A stretch of DNA of 14,020 bases from an uncultured Bacteroidales bacterium (GTDB lineage: Bacteria > Bacteroidota > Bacteroidia > Bacteroidales > UBA932). Position 1 is the first letter of the stretch, and every line of letters begins with the position of its first letter. Positions 1 through 8,531 of the stretch are shown here, in pieces. Under the pieces are notes generated by a model that was not told the DNA's origin, made no database searches, and was given only the letters and a program-made list of their open reading frames with translations. The translations under genes were made by a program, and so were the position numbers. The DNA is taken from contig CAKVBK010000044.1 of assembly GCA_934725285.1 (NCBI GenBank), positions 1-14,020 of the forward strand, read 5' to 3'.

Positions 1-1334
1 GCCGTATGCTCCGCATGAGGGGTATCAAGCACAATGTCCTCAATGCCAAGGAGCACGCAAGGGAGGCTGAGATCGTCGCCCAGGCCGGTCTGTCCAGCAC
101 CGTGACCATCGCCACGAATATGGCGGGCCGTGGAACCGACATCAAGCTTTCACCCGAGGTCAAGGCCGCCGGAGGTCTTGCGATCATCGGTACGGAGAGG
201 CACGACAGCCGCCGTGTGGACCGTCAGCTCAGAGGCCGTGCCGGACGTCAGGGAGACCCTGGATCTTCAGCGTTCTATGTTTCCCTTGAGGACAAGCTGA
301 TGCGTCTGTTCGGATCCGAGAGGATCGCCGGAGTTGTTGACAAACTTGGAATGGCCGATGACGAGGCTCTGGTGAGCGGAATGCTTTCCAAATCAATAGA
401 AAACGCGCAGAGGAAGGTCGAGGAGAACAACTTCGGAATCCGTAAGAGGCTTCTTGAGTATGACGATGTGATGAACTACCAGCGTGAGGCCGTCTACGCC
501 AGAAGGCGCAACGCCCTTTCCGGAGAGAGGATAGAGATCGATGTCAGGAACATGATGATCGACTCCGCTTCCATCATCGCCGGGCGCGCCGAGGGAATGT
601 CCTATCAGGATTTCGAGGAATATGTGATGGCTCAGCTGTCAATAGACCTCGGTTTCGATGAGAAGTTCTATTCAAACGCCAAGGGCGACCAGCTCACTGA
701 TGCCCTCTGCAAGCAGATGCAGGCTGTTTACGAGCGCAGGATGAACACCCTCGCCGAGAAGGTCTATCCGTTCATCAAGATGATCTTCGAGAAGCAGGGC
801 AACATGTACAAGAACATCGCCATCCCTATCTCGGACGGCCGCAAGATGTTGACCCTCAGCGTTGATCTTGAAAAAGCCTACAACACTCAGGGAAAGGAGA
901 TCGCCAAGGCTCTAAGCCGTTCGATCATACTCTATCAGATTGACGAGCACTGGAAGCAGCATCTGCGTGATATGGACGATCTTCGTCAGAGCGTGCAGAA
1001 TGCCGCTTACGAGCAGAAGGACCCGCTTGTCGTTTACAAGTTGGAAAGCTACAACCTGTTCGCCACCATGCTTGAGGAACTCAACAAGGATGTGCTCTCA
1101 TTCCTTCTCAGGGCGTTCGTCCCTCTGCGTGAGGACAGCGAGGCCCGTCCGGCCCAGGCTCCGAGAAGCCAGGACATGAGCAACATGAGGACGCAGCGCA
1201 ATGACCTTACTACCAATGGTGAGCAGAAGGCGAGGACTCCGATCCACGTGGACAAGAAGATCGGCCGCAATGATCCATGTCCATGCGGCTCCGGCAAGAA
1301 GTACAAGAACTGCCACGGCGCTGGCTTGGTTTAA
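1..1334 (+). CDS. secA: Protein translocase ATPase SecA, C-terminal part (5' end outside window)
   Basis: SecA is the cytoplasmic ATPase motor that pushes preproteins through SecYEG. The reading frame is open from the window edge (first full codon at 3); the Met at 6 is internal because the text before it already belongs to the family. About 442 residues are visible. In order they show the end of nucleotide-binding domain 2 ([20 protein letters not shown] near residues 9-28, GRGTD near 42, the arginine-finger segment [13 protein letters not shown] near 74-86), the helical scaffold/wing region ([15 protein letters not shown]), the two-helix-finger region ([20 protein letters not shown] near 309-328), a variable linker rich in charged residues, and the C-terminal zinc-binding tail [13 protein letters not shown] with ligands C425, C427, C436 and H437. 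The N-terminal part, with Walker A and the preprotein cross-linking domain, lies outside. Nothing looks broken. Identity is certain. Confidence 0.97.
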   Translation, partial: RMLRMRGIKHNVLNAKEHAREAEIVAQAGLSSTVTIATNMAGRGTDIKLSPEVKAAGGLAIIGTERHDSRRVDRQLRGRAGRQGDPGSSAFYVSLEDKLMRLFGSERIAGVVDKLGMADDEALVSGMLSKSIENAQRKVEENNFGIRKRLLEYDDVMNYQREAVYARRRNALSGERIEIDVRNMMIDSASIIAGRAEGMSYQDFEEYVMAQLSIDLGFDEKFYSNAKGDQLTDALCKQMQAVYERRMNTLAEKVYPFIKMIFEKQGNMYKNIAIPISDGRKMLTLSVDLEKAYNTQGKEIAKALSRSIILYQIDEHWKQHLRDMDDLRQSVQNAAYEQKDPLVVYKLESYNLFATMLEELNKDVLSFLLRAFVPLREDSEARPAQAPRSQDMSNMRTQRNDLTTNGEQKARTPIHVDKKIGRNDPCPCGSGKKYKNCHGAGLV

Positions 1335-1422
1335 TGAATATTTATAGGCTGTTTTTATTTTCCAAGGCATCGAATCTGAAAGCGGCCTGTTGGCAATAAC
1401 AGTAAAAAACGGATTCAAGAAT

Positions 1423-1923
1423 ATGAGCGCGAATTATGGTTCAAACGATTCTGCGAGCGTGAATGACATCAGCAGAATCTCGGCCGGTTCGGTAATCAAA
1501 GGTGAGATCACATCTCCCAACGACATCAGGATTGACGGTACGTTCGAAGGCCGTATCTTTTCCCAGGCAAAGGTCGTTGTCGGCGAGAAAGCAGTGATCA
1601 AGGGTGACATCATCTGCAACAACGCGGATTTCTGGGGCAGGATCAACGGTAATTTCTTCGTGAAGGATACCCTTTCCCTGAAGGACACTTGTGTTGTTGA
1701 GGGTGACCTCCACATCAGAAGGCTTCAGGTCGAGCTTGACGCCAAATTCAACGGCAACTGCAAGATGATCACCGAAGAAGAGTTCAACCAACTCACATCG
1801 GGCTCCCGTCCCGGAATGTATGATGTCCAGGCTCCCGCCCCTAAGGAAGAGGATGACTTCTCCGTTCCTTCCGGCAAGTCTCCGTTCTCTATCCCTGCCA
1901 GCGACGAGATTCCTGAGGCATAG
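1423..1923 (+). CDS. Bactofilin (polymer-forming cytoskeletal protein)
   Basis: Bactofilins self-assemble without nucleotide into filaments made of short right-handed beta-helices and serve in cell shape, envelope growth or localisation of other proteins. The 166-residue product has the usual layout: a short polar N-terminal tail (1-18), a beta-helical core (about 20-115) with regularly spaced Gly and hydrophobic residues (GSVIKGEI, IRIDGTFEGRI, AVIKGDI, WGRINGNFFV, CVVEGDL), and a Pro/acidic C-terminal tail (about 128-166). There is no signal peptide or membrane segment. I chose the ATG at 1423, which gives the normal short tail; a TTG at 1390 would add 11 residues (AITVKNGFKN) with no support. 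It starts 88 bp after secA on the same strand; no clear terminator or promoter could be recognised in that gap. It ends only 17 bp before the sigma-factor start. Family assignment is firm; the cellular role in this organism is unknown. Confidence 0.9.
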   Translation: MSANYGSNDSASVNDISRISAGSVIKGEITSPNDIRIDGTFEGRIFSQAKVVVGEKAVIKGDIICNNADFWGRINGNFFVKDTLSLKDTCVVEGDLHIRRLQVELDAKFNGNCKMITEEEFNQLTSGSRPGMYDVQAPAPKEEDDFSVPSGKSPFSIPASDEIPEA

Positions 1924-1940
1924 TTCTCTTTTCCTCTGGT

Positions 1941-2471
1941 GTGTCCAAAAATACAGGAATAAGTGATAACAATGTAAAGTTCAAGGAAATATACGATAAG
2001 TATTTCCACGAACTTTACTTGTATCTTCATTCTGTCACGGAAGACAGCCAGGAAATCGAGGACATCATTCAAGATGTCTTTCTGAAGCTTCTTCAGGGAG
2101 GCATTGACATTTCATCCATCTCCAATGTCAGGGGATATATTTTTTTCTGTGCCCGAAACGCTTTGTACAACCGTTTGAGGGACAAAGCGAACAGAAAACG
2201 GATAATCTCGGAGGTTTTCACCGAAGTCTCCATGCAGTCAGACGAGCCTGATGTGACTGACACAGAAGCGTTGATCAAATGCGCCAATGATGCCGTTGAC
2301 ATGCTTCCTGAAAATTGCGGCGAGATATTCCGTATGGTGAAGATGGAGCATAAGTCGTACAGGCAGACGGCGGAGGTGAAGGGGCTTTCCATCAAGACGA
2401 TTGAATCGCAGATGGGCATTGCTCTCAGAAAGATCCGTGAGTACGTGAAAAAAAATCTGAAATCTTTTTAA
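1941..2471 (+). CDS. ECF-type RNA polymerase sigma factor (FecI-like, Bacteroidetes type)
   Basis: This 176-residue protein has the two-domain form of extracytoplasmic-function sigma factors. Region sigma-2 spans about residues 14-85 and carries the core-binding signature DIIQDVFLKLLQ (41-52) and the segment RGYIFFCARNALYNRLRD (64-81), which contacts the -10 element. Region sigma-4 spans about 115-168, with LPENCGEIFRMVKMEHKSYR followed by the helix-turn-helix SIKTIESQMGIALRKIRE that reads the -35 element. The only sensible start is the GTG at 1941, since the next in-frame Met is within the protein near residue 98. The FecR-type anti-sigma gene begins 28 bp downstream, the standard pairing in this phylum, and the SusC protein after it has an STN domain. 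It should therefore drive this SusCD operon in response to substrate (inference from family). The gene lies 17 bp after the bactofilin, so some readthrough transcription is possible. Confidence 0.93.
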   Translation: MSKNTGISDNNVKFKEIYDKYFHELYLYLHSVTEDSQEIEDIIQDVFLKLLQGGIDISSISNVRGYIFFCARNALYNRLRDKANRKRIISEVFTEVSMQSDEPDVTDTEALIKCANDAVDMLPENCGEIFRMVKMEHKSYRQTAEVKGLSIKTIESQMGIALRKIREYVKKNLKSF

Positions 2472-2499
2472 GGGTTTTCCGGAATCAAGTGTCTATATT

Positions 2500-3516
2500 G
2501 TGAAAACACTGATAACAGATATGGACAAAATCCCGTATGAGCTGATAGCCAAGTATCTTAGCGGAGAGTGTCTGCCTGCGGAGGAGCGGACGCTTGAGCG
2601 ATGGTTGGACGAAGGTTCGGAAAACAGAAAGATTTTTGAGGAACTGTCGCAGGAATGGTCGGCGGTGTCTTCCTCCGTGAAATATTCCCTGGTGAGGAGT
2701 GATGTCTGGTCTAAATTGGAAGACCGGCTATATTCTTCAAGTCATCGCATTCGCAGAACAGGCATATTCAGTCGCGTGGCGGTCGTCGCGGCCGCTGTCG
2801 CTTTGGTTTCCGTGCTTGCGTTCGCTTTTGTTAAAGTAGAGATGACGGAAAAACTGTATGCCTCGCAGATGATAACGGTCAGAACAATGCCGGGGCAGAA
2901 ATCCGAGGTCGAGCTTCCTGACGGAACCCGCATTTGGTTGAACTCTGAATCGGAGATTACCTATCCGGCGGATTATAATGTCAATAACAGAAATGTCTCT
3001 CTGACCCGTGGAGAGGCGTTCTTTGATGTCGCTAAATCCGAGAGCGACAGGTTCTTGCTCAACGCCGGTGAACTTGGCGTCAAGGTCTATGGCACACGGT
3101 TCAATGTCCGGAGATATGACGAAGATCCGGATGTTGATGTCGCGCTGGAGGAGGGTCATATAGATGTGCTTTCTCCGGATGGCGGAAGGTGGGCCGAGAT
3201 GTTCCCCGGGCAGAAATTCACATTGAAAAAGGCAACGGGCGACAAAACCTTGGTGAAATGCGACGCCGGGATCGAGGGAATATGGCGTATGGGTGAACTT
3301 GTGATCGACCAGGCCACATTTGACAAGGTCTTGAAGTCAATGGAACGCTGGTACGGGGTCCGGATAACAGTGTCCGGGAAATATGATGCGGGTAGGCAGT
3401 TCTGGATGACCATCAAGACTGAGTCCCTGCGGGAGATGCTGGACAAACTGGACAGGCTGATCCCGTTCAGTTACGACATCAACGGAGAGAATGTCACACT
3501 AAAACTTACGGATTAG
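2500..3516 (+). CDS. FecR-family anti-sigma factor / transmembrane signal transducer
   Basis: FecR proteins hold the partner ECF sigma factor at the inner membrane and receive a periplasmic signal from the STN domain of a TonB-dependent transporter. The 338-residue product shows a cytoplasmic N-terminal part (about 1-88, with KYLSGECLPAEERTLERWL typical of the sigma-binding region), one membrane helix (about 89-112, VAVVAAAVALVSVLAFAF), a periplasmic FecR domain (about 124-224, with the typical PGQKSEVELPDGTRIWLNS, LTRGEAFFDVAK and VYGTRFNVR) and a C-terminal DUF4974-like domain (about 266-337, FDKVLKSMERWYGVRI), thought to contact the transporter. Start: GTG at 2500; an in-frame ATG at 2521 (residue 8) is an equally possible start and would only shorten the tail. 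It lies 28 bp after the sigma gene and 27 bp before susC, consistent with one regulatory-structural unit. All domains are intact and the length is normal. Confidence 0.93.
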   Translation: MKTLITDMDKIPYELIAKYLSGECLPAEERTLERWLDEGSENRKIFEELSQEWSAVSSSVKYSLVRSDVWSKLEDRLYSSSHRIRRTGIFSRVAVVAAAVALVSVLAFAFVKVEMTEKLYASQMITVRTMPGQKSEVELPDGTRIWLNSESEITYPADYNVNNRNVSLTRGEAFFDVAKSESDRFLLNAGELGVKVYGTRFNVRRYDEDPDVDVALEEGHIDVLSPDGGRWAEMFPGQKFTLKKATGDKTLVKCDAGIEGIWRMGELVIDQATFDKVLKSMERWYGVRITVSGKYDAGRQFWMTIKTESLREMLDKLDRLIPFSYDINGENVTLKLTD

Positions 3517-3543
3517 AAATCATTTTACATAACTAATAACAGT

Positions 3544-6500
3544 ATGAACAAGAGATTAATGTTTATCTTGAGTTCGTTGCTGTTCGGCCTTGTCACCATT
3601 GCCTCCCACGGGCAAGGGAAGGGGGGTGCAGTCTCACTTGAACTGAATAAGGCAAGTGTTGTGGATTGCATCAGAACCATTGAACAGCAGACGGACTACA
3701 CTTTCATCTTCGATGATTCTGTCGTCGCCACCGGGACTGTCACATTCAGTTGCAGCAATATGCCGCTGGAAGATGTCCTGAGACGTATTTTCACTCCACG
3801 TGGGGTTGGATTCGAACTGACAGGGAAGCAGATTCTCCTGAAAAAATCGGAAAGGAAAGCCGCTCAGCCGACCCTTAGGACAATCTCAGGAGTTGTCAAG
3901 GATGAATCCGGACAACCTTTGCCTGGTGTCGCTGTCGTGGATTCACGCACAAAGAACGGAGTCTCTTCGGATCTGGACGGTAAGTATAGCATCGAGGTTC
4001 CTTACGGAGAGACGGAACTGATGTTTATGTGTCTTGGCTTCGCGGATATGCGGGTAAGTGTGCCTGCGGACAGTCAGACTTTGGATGTCGTTCTTGGAGA
4101 CAATATGCAGTCCCTTGAAGAGTCTGTGGTTGTCGGCTACACCCCGATGCGTAAAAGCGACTTTACCGGTTCCGTCGCACAGATCAAGGCGGGGGAGCTG
4201 TCGCTTACCTCACCGACTGTGGGACAGTCTATTGTCGGAAAGGTGGCTGGTGTGGAAGTACACCAGACAAGCGGAGCGCCCGGGCAGGGCGTGCAGATCC
4301 GTGTGCGTGGTGTGAACTCTCTGTCAGCCAGTTCAGAACCGTTGTACGTGATCGATGGCTATCCGGCCTCTGAGGATGTCTACATCAATCCTAACGACAT
4401 CGAGAGTATAGATGTCCTCAAGGATGCCGCATCGGCTGCCATCTACGGCTCCAGAGGTGCTTCCGGTGTCGTCCTTATCACAACAAAACGTGGCGAGGAG
4501 GGTGACAGGGCCAAGATCTCCTACGATTTCTCTTACGGGATCCAACAACTTGACAGAAAGGTGAAACTTCTTGACGCTGACCAGTTCCGTGACCTGTACA
4601 TCGCGGCCAGAAACAATTCCTACCGTCTCCGTGCGACTGCCGCAGGCGTGGAGTGGAGTCCGAATGACGACAACACCGTGAGGGCGGCGAAAGGATTCTC
4701 TCTTTCGGAAGTGGGCATTCATCCTATGTTCTTTGACTTCACGACTCTTACACCTGTCAAGCAACAGTACAATACCGACTGGCAGGATCTGGTGTTCTCA
4801 AACGCCGGAATTATGAGGCACAATGTCTCCGCGACAGGCGGTACAAAGAATGTCAGGTATATGGCAAGCATCGGGTACATGGACCAGGACGGAATCATAT
4901 CGCCGTCTAACCACAAGAGGACAAATGCCAGGCTCAATCTGGATGTCAAGCTGACCAAGAGACTCTCGGCGGAATTTTCATATTCAATGTATGATGCCAA
5001 GAACAAGGTGGTGCAGGCCGAAGGCCGAATGATCAATGACGGCATCATCCAGAGTGCTCTGATGTATCTGCCGAACTTGCCTGCCTATGACGAAAGCGGT
5101 GACTATGCAAGAAGCGCGATGATCAAGATGCGCGACGACTGGGGAATCAACTTCCCGGAAAATCCTTTGGTGATAGCCAACGAATTGGACATAAGTGAGA
5201 AGAGTTCAAGGCATAATCTCAATGTCAATTTCACTTACGAGATTCTTAAGGATCTGAAGTTCTCGGCCCGTCTCGGACAGCAGTGGTACAACTACCGCTA
5301 TTTCTATTACCGTCCTATGAGCATCGGACGTGACGGGGCTCCGGCATACAGTTCGGCTCTGTCCGCTTACAATGTAGGAAGGACGACATCTGTGTACGAT
5401 GTTGACAAACTCGGAGAGTTCACGTTGAACTATAAGAAGGATCTCGGCAAGAGCAGGATCAACGCCCTTGCGGGTTACACTATGCAGAAGAAGACCTACG
5501 ATCGTGTCGGTGTCGAGGCCAAAGGTTTCGCCAATGACCGGATTCACGAGGTCACGGCTCACGGAACGAACGCGTCCGACATCTCTCTCTACAGTACCAG
5601 AAAGGCGGCATGGTCGCTGTTGTCTTACTTTGCGCGTCTCAACTGGTCCTATGACGGAAGGTACGCTGTTACAGGTACGGTCAGGGCTGACGGGTCGTCA
5701 CGCTTTGGAGTCGACAACAGGTACGGATTCTTTCCTTCGGTCTCTGCCGGTTGGACATTGTCCAACGAGCCTTTCCTGAAGGACAAGCTTGAGGATATCG
5801 CCTCCGTCAGGTTGCGCGCCAGCTGGGGAAAGAGCGGCAACAACAACATCGGAAACTACTCCAGCATCGCGTCGATCTCCACCGGCGGTTATGCGTTCGG
5901 AAACACCGCTGTCTCTGCCACGGCTGAGGGTGCGTTCACTGACACCGCTCTTGGATGGGAGACGACGACCCAGACCAACATCGGTGTGGATCTCGGATTC
6001 CTTGACAACAGAATCAATGTGATAGCGAACTATTACAACTCAATATCCTCAGACATTCTGTACAAGGCTCCGATCTCTGTGATCTCCGGTTCCACATCCA
6101 CGACAACCAATATGAGTGGGGCGAAGATCCGCAACCGCGGTTTCGATGTACAGGTGGACACCAGAATCCTGACCGGCAAGGTGAATTGGAACTTCAGCGC
6201 CAATGTTTCAGTGAACCGGAACAAGGTTGTGGATATGGGTGGCCTGGACGACATCATCTCGGTCACTGAGAGGTCTGTGGGCTCACACATCACCAAGGAA
6301 GGATACCCTATAGGCTCGTTCTATGGCTATGAAGCGATAGGTATAATGTCTGAGGCCGACTATGCCAATGCATTGCTGGACAGGAAGGTATATATCGCCA
6401 ACGGCAACAAGTTCCCGGAAGGATACGTTCTCAAGGGACCGGCTGTGGGATCATATTCATTGGATAATCTTTCCTATGGCAATGTCATCTGGAAGGATCA

Positions 6501-7062
6501 GAACGGCGACGGTGTCATCAACACGGACGACAAGACCATCATCGGGGATGCTTATCCTGATTTCACGGGCGGATTCTCCACGAACCTCAGTTGGAACAGG
6601 TTTGATCTGGCGGCCAGTTTCTCATATTCCTACGGCGGGGAAGTGATCAACTTCCAGGACTATTACCTTTATAATATGGAGGGTTCGTCCAACCAGTACG
6701 CCATCGCAAAGGACCGCTATGTCTCCGATGCCGAGCCGGGAAGGAACAATGTTCCTATAGCGACCAGAATATCCACGACAAACGGCTCGTTGAAACTTTC
6801 ATCCTACTATGTGGAGGACGCGTCGTATTTCAGATGCACCAATGTCACCCTTGGATATTCATTGCCTTCAAAATGGATGGAGAGGATAAAGATCGCATCA
6901 TGCCGTGTTTATTTGAGCGGCGATAATCTGTTCACAATCACTCCTTACCGTGGCTACAATCCTGAGGTGTCCTACAAGAGCAGCAACCTTATGCCTGGAT
7001 TCGACTGGGGATGCTATCCTCTGTCCAGAATCTGGTCCGCCGGGCTCAATCTTACATTCTAA
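3544..7062 (+). CDS. SusC/RagA-family TonB-linked outer membrane transporter with STN domain
   Basis: This is the outer-membrane channel of a SusCD importer: a 22-strand barrel, energised by TonB-ExbBD, that takes up ligands captured by the SusD lid. The 1172 residues comprise a signal peptide (about 1-23), an STN domain (about 30-103, SLELNKASVVDCIRTIEQ through EDVLRRIF), a carboxypeptidase-regulatory-like beta-sandwich (about 112-195, ISGVVKDESGQPLPGVAV), a TonB-box-like ESVVVGYT (193-200), a plug domain (about 203-318) with the SusC signatures IRVRGVNSL, PLYVIDGYP and DVLKDAASAAIYGSRGASG, and a long barrel ending in Phe (NLTF). The extra STN domain is the feature that separates signalling transporters from plain ones and fits the upstream sigma/FecR pair. 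Near the end is a calcium-binding-like loop DQNGDGVINTDD, common in this family. Substrate cannot be deduced from the sequence. The SusD partner starts 11 bp later. Confidence 0.97.
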   Translation: MNKRLMFILSSLLFGLVTIASHGQGKGGAVSLELNKASVVDCIRTIEQQTDYTFIFDDSVVATGTVTFSCSNMPLEDVLRRIFTPRGVGFELTGKQILLKKSERKAAQPTLRTISGVVKDESGQPLPGVAVVDSRTKNGVSSDLDGKYSIEVPYGETELMFMCLGFADMRVSVPADSQTLDVVLGDNMQSLEESVVVGYTPMRKSDFTGSVAQIKAGELSLTSPTVGQSIVGKVAGVEVHQTSGAPGQGVQIRVRGVNSLSASSEPLYVIDGYPASEDVYINPNDIESIDVLKDAASAAIYGSRGASGVVLITTKRGEEGDRAKISYDFSYGIQQLDRKVKLLDADQFRDLYIAARNNSYRLRATAAGVEWSPNDDNTVRAAKGFSLSEVGIHPMFFDFTTLTPVKQQYNTDWQDLVFSNAGIMRHNVSATGGTKNVRYMASIGYMDQDGIISPSNHKRTNARLNLDVKLTKRLSAEFSYSMYDAKNKVVQAEGRMINDGIIQSALMYLPNLPAYDESGDYARSAMIKMRDDWGINFPENPLVIANELDISEKSSRHNLNVNFTYEILKDLKFSARLGQQWYNYRYFYYRPMSIGRDGAPAYSSALSAYNVGRTTSVYDVDKLGEFTLNYKKDLGKSRINALAGYTMQKKTYDRVGVEAKGFANDRIHEVTAHGTNASDISLYSTRKAAWSLLSYFARLNWSYDGRYAVTGTVRADGSSRFGVDNRYGFFPSVSAGWTLSNEPFLKDKLEDIASVRLRASWGKSGNNNIGNYSSIASISTGGYAFGNTAVSATAEGAFTDTALGWETTTQTNIGVDLGFLDNRINVIANYYNSISSDILYKAPISVISGSTSTTTNMSGAKIRNRGFDVQVDTRILTGKVNWNFSANVSVNRNKVVDMGGLDDIISVTERSVGSHITKEGYPIGSFYGYEAIGIMSEADYANALLDRKVYIANGNKFPEGYVLKGPAVGSYSLDNLSYGNVIWKDQNGDGVINTDDKTIIGDAYPDFTGGFSTNLSWNRFDLAASFSYSYGGEVINFQDYYLYNMEGSSNQYAIAKDRYVSDAEPGRNNVPIATRISTTNGSLKLSSYYVEDASYFRCTNVTLGYSLPSKWMERIKIASCRVYLSGDNLFTITPYRGYNPEVSYKSSNLMPGFDWGCYPLSRIWSAGLNLTF

Positions 7063-7073
7063 AAGATCACATT

Positions 7074-8531
7074 ATGAAAGCACGAAATATATTGATAAGC
7101 GTCTTTGCGGCCGCGTCATTGGTCTCCTGCGACTTTTTGGATGAGTTCGATCCGAACTCTGTCACGACGGGAAACTTCTACAAGACAGAAGATGATATCC
7201 AGACCTCTGTCAACGGAATATACTCGGCTCTTACACAAAGCTATTATTTTACCTATAACCACTACTTTACGGATGTGCGCGCCAATGCCACCATCGTCAA
7301 GGACGCCGGTGCAGTGAGCGGAATCCCGTATCAGTTCTACAACTTCACCTTGACAGAGGAGAACTCATACGTTTACAACCGTTACGCTCAGATGTACAAG
7401 ACTGTCTCAAGGGCGAACAAGGTTCTTTCGCACATTGATGATGTGACGTGGCAGTCGGCCGACACCAGAAATGTCTGCGAGGCGGAGGCTCGGTTCCTTA
7501 GGGCGTTGACCTATTTCTATCTTGTGACGGAGTGGGGAGATGTCCCGCTTGTACTGAAGGATCTCACAACGACGGCCGAAGTCAAGGCAAACAATGTCAG
7601 GGCACCCAAGGCTGATGTCTATAAGGCTATCGTTGAGGATCTTGAGGCTGTGGTGTCAAGTCCGATTATGGATTTCCCGTCCGCTTCCGAGTGTGGAAGG
7701 GCCAGCAAAGCGGCGGCTTATGCCCTGTTGGGTAAAGTATTCCTTCAACAGGCTTGTGACGAGGATTTCGCCGGAGAGAAAGACGGGCTGCTCAAGTCAG
7801 CGGAGACTTCCTTGATGAAGGCGTGGGAACTCAGGAAATTCACAAACCTGACCGATGTGAAATATTCAGACATTTGGTCGCTTGGCACGCAGAAAGGCTG
7901 TCCCGAGAACATATTCCAGATCAACTGCATTCAGGGCAATGAGTCATTGAGTTCGTCCTGGAACTGGCTGTTCGGCCCGAACAGCACTGGAGTGACATCG
8001 AAGAAACTTGGCAATATGCAGAATATCACCACATCATCCGTGTATGATTCGTTCGAGGACGGAGATGTCCGCAAAGGTTTTCTGCGCAAGTTCGAGACAG
8101 CCGGCCAGACATATTACCACACTATGAAATATGTTGACCTTGATTGCGGCACCGATGGCTTCGGAGGAAATAATTGGGTTGTCCTGAGGTACGCGGATGT
8201 CGTGATGATGCTGGCTGAGACTTGTTACTGGCAGGGCAAAGTGGATGAGGCGAGGACGTGGATGAATATGGTTCGCGCCAGGGCCGGACTTTCGGCATGG
8301 TCCGGAACCGACCTCCGCCAAGGCATTTATGATGAACGTCTGCACGAGTTTATGCAGGAGGGCCTCAGGTGGCAGGATGTCCTCAGGATGTATTCAAGAG
8401 AGGAAATGATCGCCCACTATAATGCCATCAACAGCAATTTCGGACTTAAGGATCTGCTTCTTCCTATTCCTTACAATGAGAGGATCTTGAATCCGGACGG
8501 ACTTTATCAGAACCCAGGTTATGGCAACTAA
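7074..8531 (+). CDS. SusD/RagB-family outer-membrane lipoprotein (substrate-binding lid)
   Basis: SusD proteins sit on the extracellular face of the SusC barrel, bind substrate and close over the channel like a lid. The 485-residue product starts at the ATG at 7074, giving the lipoprotein signal MKARNILISVFAAASLVSC with lipidated C19; an upstream in-frame Met at 7011 lies inside susC and would bury this signal. Just after the Cys is DFLDEF, an acidic run like the surface-export signal of Bacteroidetes lipoproteins. Family signatures are GNFYKTEDDIQTSVNGIYSA near 33-52, EARFLRALTYFYLVTEWGDV (138-157), the TPR-like GRASKAAAYALLGKVFL (208-224), and the C-terminal RagB/SusD part with DEARTWMNMVRARAGL and YDERLHEFMQEGLRWQDVLR. 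The end is NPDGLYQNPGYGN, a usual SusD terminus. It is separated from susC by 11 bp and its last 11 bases overlap the next gene. Confidence 0.96.
   Translation: MKARNILISVFAAASLVSCDFLDEFDPNSVTTGNFYKTEDDIQTSVNGIYSALTQSYYFTYNHYFTDVRANATIVKDAGAVSGIPYQFYNFTLTEENSYVYNRYAQMYKTVSRANKVLSHIDDVTWQSADTRNVCEAEARFLRALTYFYLVTEWGDVPLVLKDLTTTAEVKANNVRAPKADVYKAIVEDLEAVVSSPIMDFPSASECGRASKAAAYALLGKVFLQQACDEDFAGEKDGLLKSAETSLMKAWELRKFTNLTDVKYSDIWSLGTQKGCPENIFQINCIQGNESLSSSWNWLFGPNSTGVTSKKLGNMQNITTSSVYDSFEDGDVRKGFLRKFETAGQTYYHTMKYVDLDCGTDGFGGNNWVVLRYADVVMMLAETCYWQGKVDEARTWMNMVRARAGLSAWSGTDLRQGIYDERLHEFMQEGLRWQDVLRMYSREEMIAHYNAINSNFGLKDLLLPIPYNERILNPDGLYQNPGYGN
8521..8531 (+). other. 11-nt overlap of susD stop and GDPD-lipoprotein start
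   Basis: The ATG of the downstream lipoprotein (8521-8523) lies inside the last codons of susD, whose TAA is 8529-8531. With no separate ribosome-binding site visible, translation of the second gene is probably coupled to that of susD. The coupling is inferred; the overlap itself is read directly. Confidence 0.75.

Noticed and set aside
1390..1422. TTG start extending the bactofilin by 11 residues
   Set aside because: The extension is not bactofilin-like and the ATG at 1423 gives a normal short polar tail.
3517..3543. Promoter for susC in the 27-bp gap after fecR
   Set aside because: No Bacteroidetes housekeeping-type -33/-7 pair could be recognised and the ECF sigma's target motif is unknown, so it is not listed as a feature.
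4333..5048. Long minus-strand open frames inside susC
   Set aside because: They lie antisense to a well-supported gene, lack recognisable domains and reflect the codon bias of the plus-strand gene.
7011..7073. Upstream in-frame Met for the SusD protein, inside susC
   Set aside because: It would bury the lipoprotein signal that begins at the ATG at 7074.
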